Part shown: positions 62,913 to 64,000 of the stretch, in pieces
Layout of the letters: the number at the start of each line of letters is the position of its first letter
Position numbering within the stretch: position 1 is the first letter of the stretch
Source of the DNA: Setaria digitata
Lineage: Eukaryota > Nematoda > Chromadorea > Rhabditida > Setariidae
DNA length: 64,000 nt
NCBI GenBank assembly: GCA_003640385.1
Contig: RCAB01000097.1
Coordinates: 108,992 to 172,991, forward strand
Direction of reading: 5' to 3'
Position numbers and translations under genes: made by a program
Notes under the pieces: generated by a model
Database searches by the model: none
Seen by the model: the letters and a program-made list of their open reading frames with translations, nothing else
Told to the model about the DNA's origin: nothing

Positions 62913-64000
62913 CTGGAATTGATAAAACAAAAAAAAAGACAGTGGATAAAAGCGAAACAGGAAAAGGACTACTGCGTATGTGTTATGTGTGTGGTGTGGT
63001 GGATTAATAATGATGATGATATTGTCGAGAAGGCGAGAATATTGTCGAGAATAGCTTAAACTAACAAGCAAAAGAATGGTGAGAATGCATTAGACAGTAT
63101 GAAGATCGCATAAAAAAAGGAAGTTTTGTAAGAATTAAAAAAAAGTTGTATAAGTTTGAAGCTTAGTTTACTAACTCTTTTTAAACTTTTTCTTTCTCTT
63201 TTTTTTTTTTTTTTTCTTCGTTTTCAACAGATTTCAAATTGTCTAGCATTCCTGCTCTGTTATTTGCACAGCTATTATTATTATTATTTCTACTTGCTAC
63301 AAGCTGTTATGGGAGAAGTATGATGCTAAATTTTCATTCTATATGATTCATTAATGTCTCTATTTAAATCTTCCAAAGATGATGATGATATGCTATTTGT
63401 TGGTGTTGTGCAAAAAAAAAAAAAAAAAAGACAAATATTTGTTTTGGTAGTCGAAATTGATGGTACTTTCGTAAAAATTTGAAAGCTGTTGAATTTTGAA
63501 ATTTGATAAAACATAAGTAACTTTTGTAAATTCTGCTCGCTTGATGATAGTAATAGTTTTTGTAGAATTCAAAAATTTAAAATTCTTAAGTAGTTATACT
63601 TACAAAGTGTCTATAATTATCGTTACAGTTCTTATTTGTAACTCATTAATAATTTTATTTCTCTTCATTTATAAACTTTTATAATAAGTGTGCACGTAAT
63701 TAAATAAGATTTGAGTAGATGATCATTAAGTTTAGCATTGCATTACTATTTGACCTTGATTTTTTTTTAGGTGTGCTATTCCTTAAACATTCATGCATAT
63801 CTTTTTTAAAACTTCAAGTGATTTATTGAAAAATTTAAATTTAGAAGTCGCAGTATTGCTGATCTATCACTTCATTTAAATACCTTTATTCTTTCACTGT
63901 ACGCTTTTGCAAATTTTAATTTTTTGATTTACCATTGCAGAAAGCGTTAATTCTCGCTATACCGCCTAACTAACTGACAAGTTAGTTAATTCTAATTTTA
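62913..64000. other. Upstream of the first recognised chitin synthase exon
   Basis: The exon at 62912 opens in mid-codon (one base, then AGC AGT CCT), so at least one more exon should lie here or beyond the window edge. The open frame 63326-63514 (minus) contains SISSSSLEDLNRDINES but has no GT donor nearby. I cannot place the first exon. T runs occur near 63199-63215 and A runs at 63411-63429. Confidence 0.4.

Noticed and set aside
63326..63514. Candidate first chitin synthase exon
   Set aside because: No GT donor after the plausible residues and a stop soon follows.

Overview
The window is eukaryotic DNA from a nematode, most likely a filarial (clade III) worm. Reasons: coding exons are short and AT-rich, separated by AT-rich introns of about 100 bp to 2.5 kb; 3' splice sites are of the TTTTCAG/TTTTTAG type; most start codons lie 15-65 bases after a splice-acceptor-like sequence, as expected for spliced-leader trans-splicing; TTAGGC-containing repeats are present; and every protein recognised is animal, including a nematode-type chitin synthase. 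The species cannot be named from the sequence alone. Exons were assembled by eye from splice signals, reading-frame continuity and remembered family sequences, so single boundaries may be off by a few bases.

Layout. 28-6211 (+): PAIP1-like translation factor, 5' end outside the window. 7891-11387 (-): PPIL2/CYN-4 U-box cyclophilin, complete. 12991-15871 (-): a Ser-rich protein with an espin-like C-terminal motif. 18782-21141 (+): R3HDM4 homologue. 24246-30815 (+): carnitine palmitoyltransferase 1, complete. 31431-33046 (+): ALKBH7, close behind CPT1. 34225-35966 (-): CHMP2A/VPS2 ESCRT-III subunit, complete. 36940-39399 (+): degenerate BTB-BACK protein. 39883-42695 (-): sphingomyelin synthase. 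44825-62912 (-): very large chitin synthase gene of at least 36 coding exons, 5' end not certain.

How they relate. CPT1 and ALKBH7 are on one strand, 615 bp apart, and both bear on mitochondrial fatty-acid use; they could be co-transcribed. Chitin synthase and sphingomyelin synthase are head-to-tail on the minus strand and are both multipass membrane glycan/lipid enzymes, but a one-base N at 42769 makes the intervening stretch uncertain. The remaining genes look like an ordinary mix of housekeeping loci.

Most notable observations: three GC-AG introns (two in PPIL2, one in CPT1); a near-perfect 137-bp palindrome and a separate exon-templated inverted copy inside chitin synthase introns; a 140-bp duplication flanking an N immediately upstream of R3HDM4, probably an assembly join; a TTAGGC-bearing minisatellite in a sphingomyelin synthase intron. 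I found no convincing wholly new biological system.
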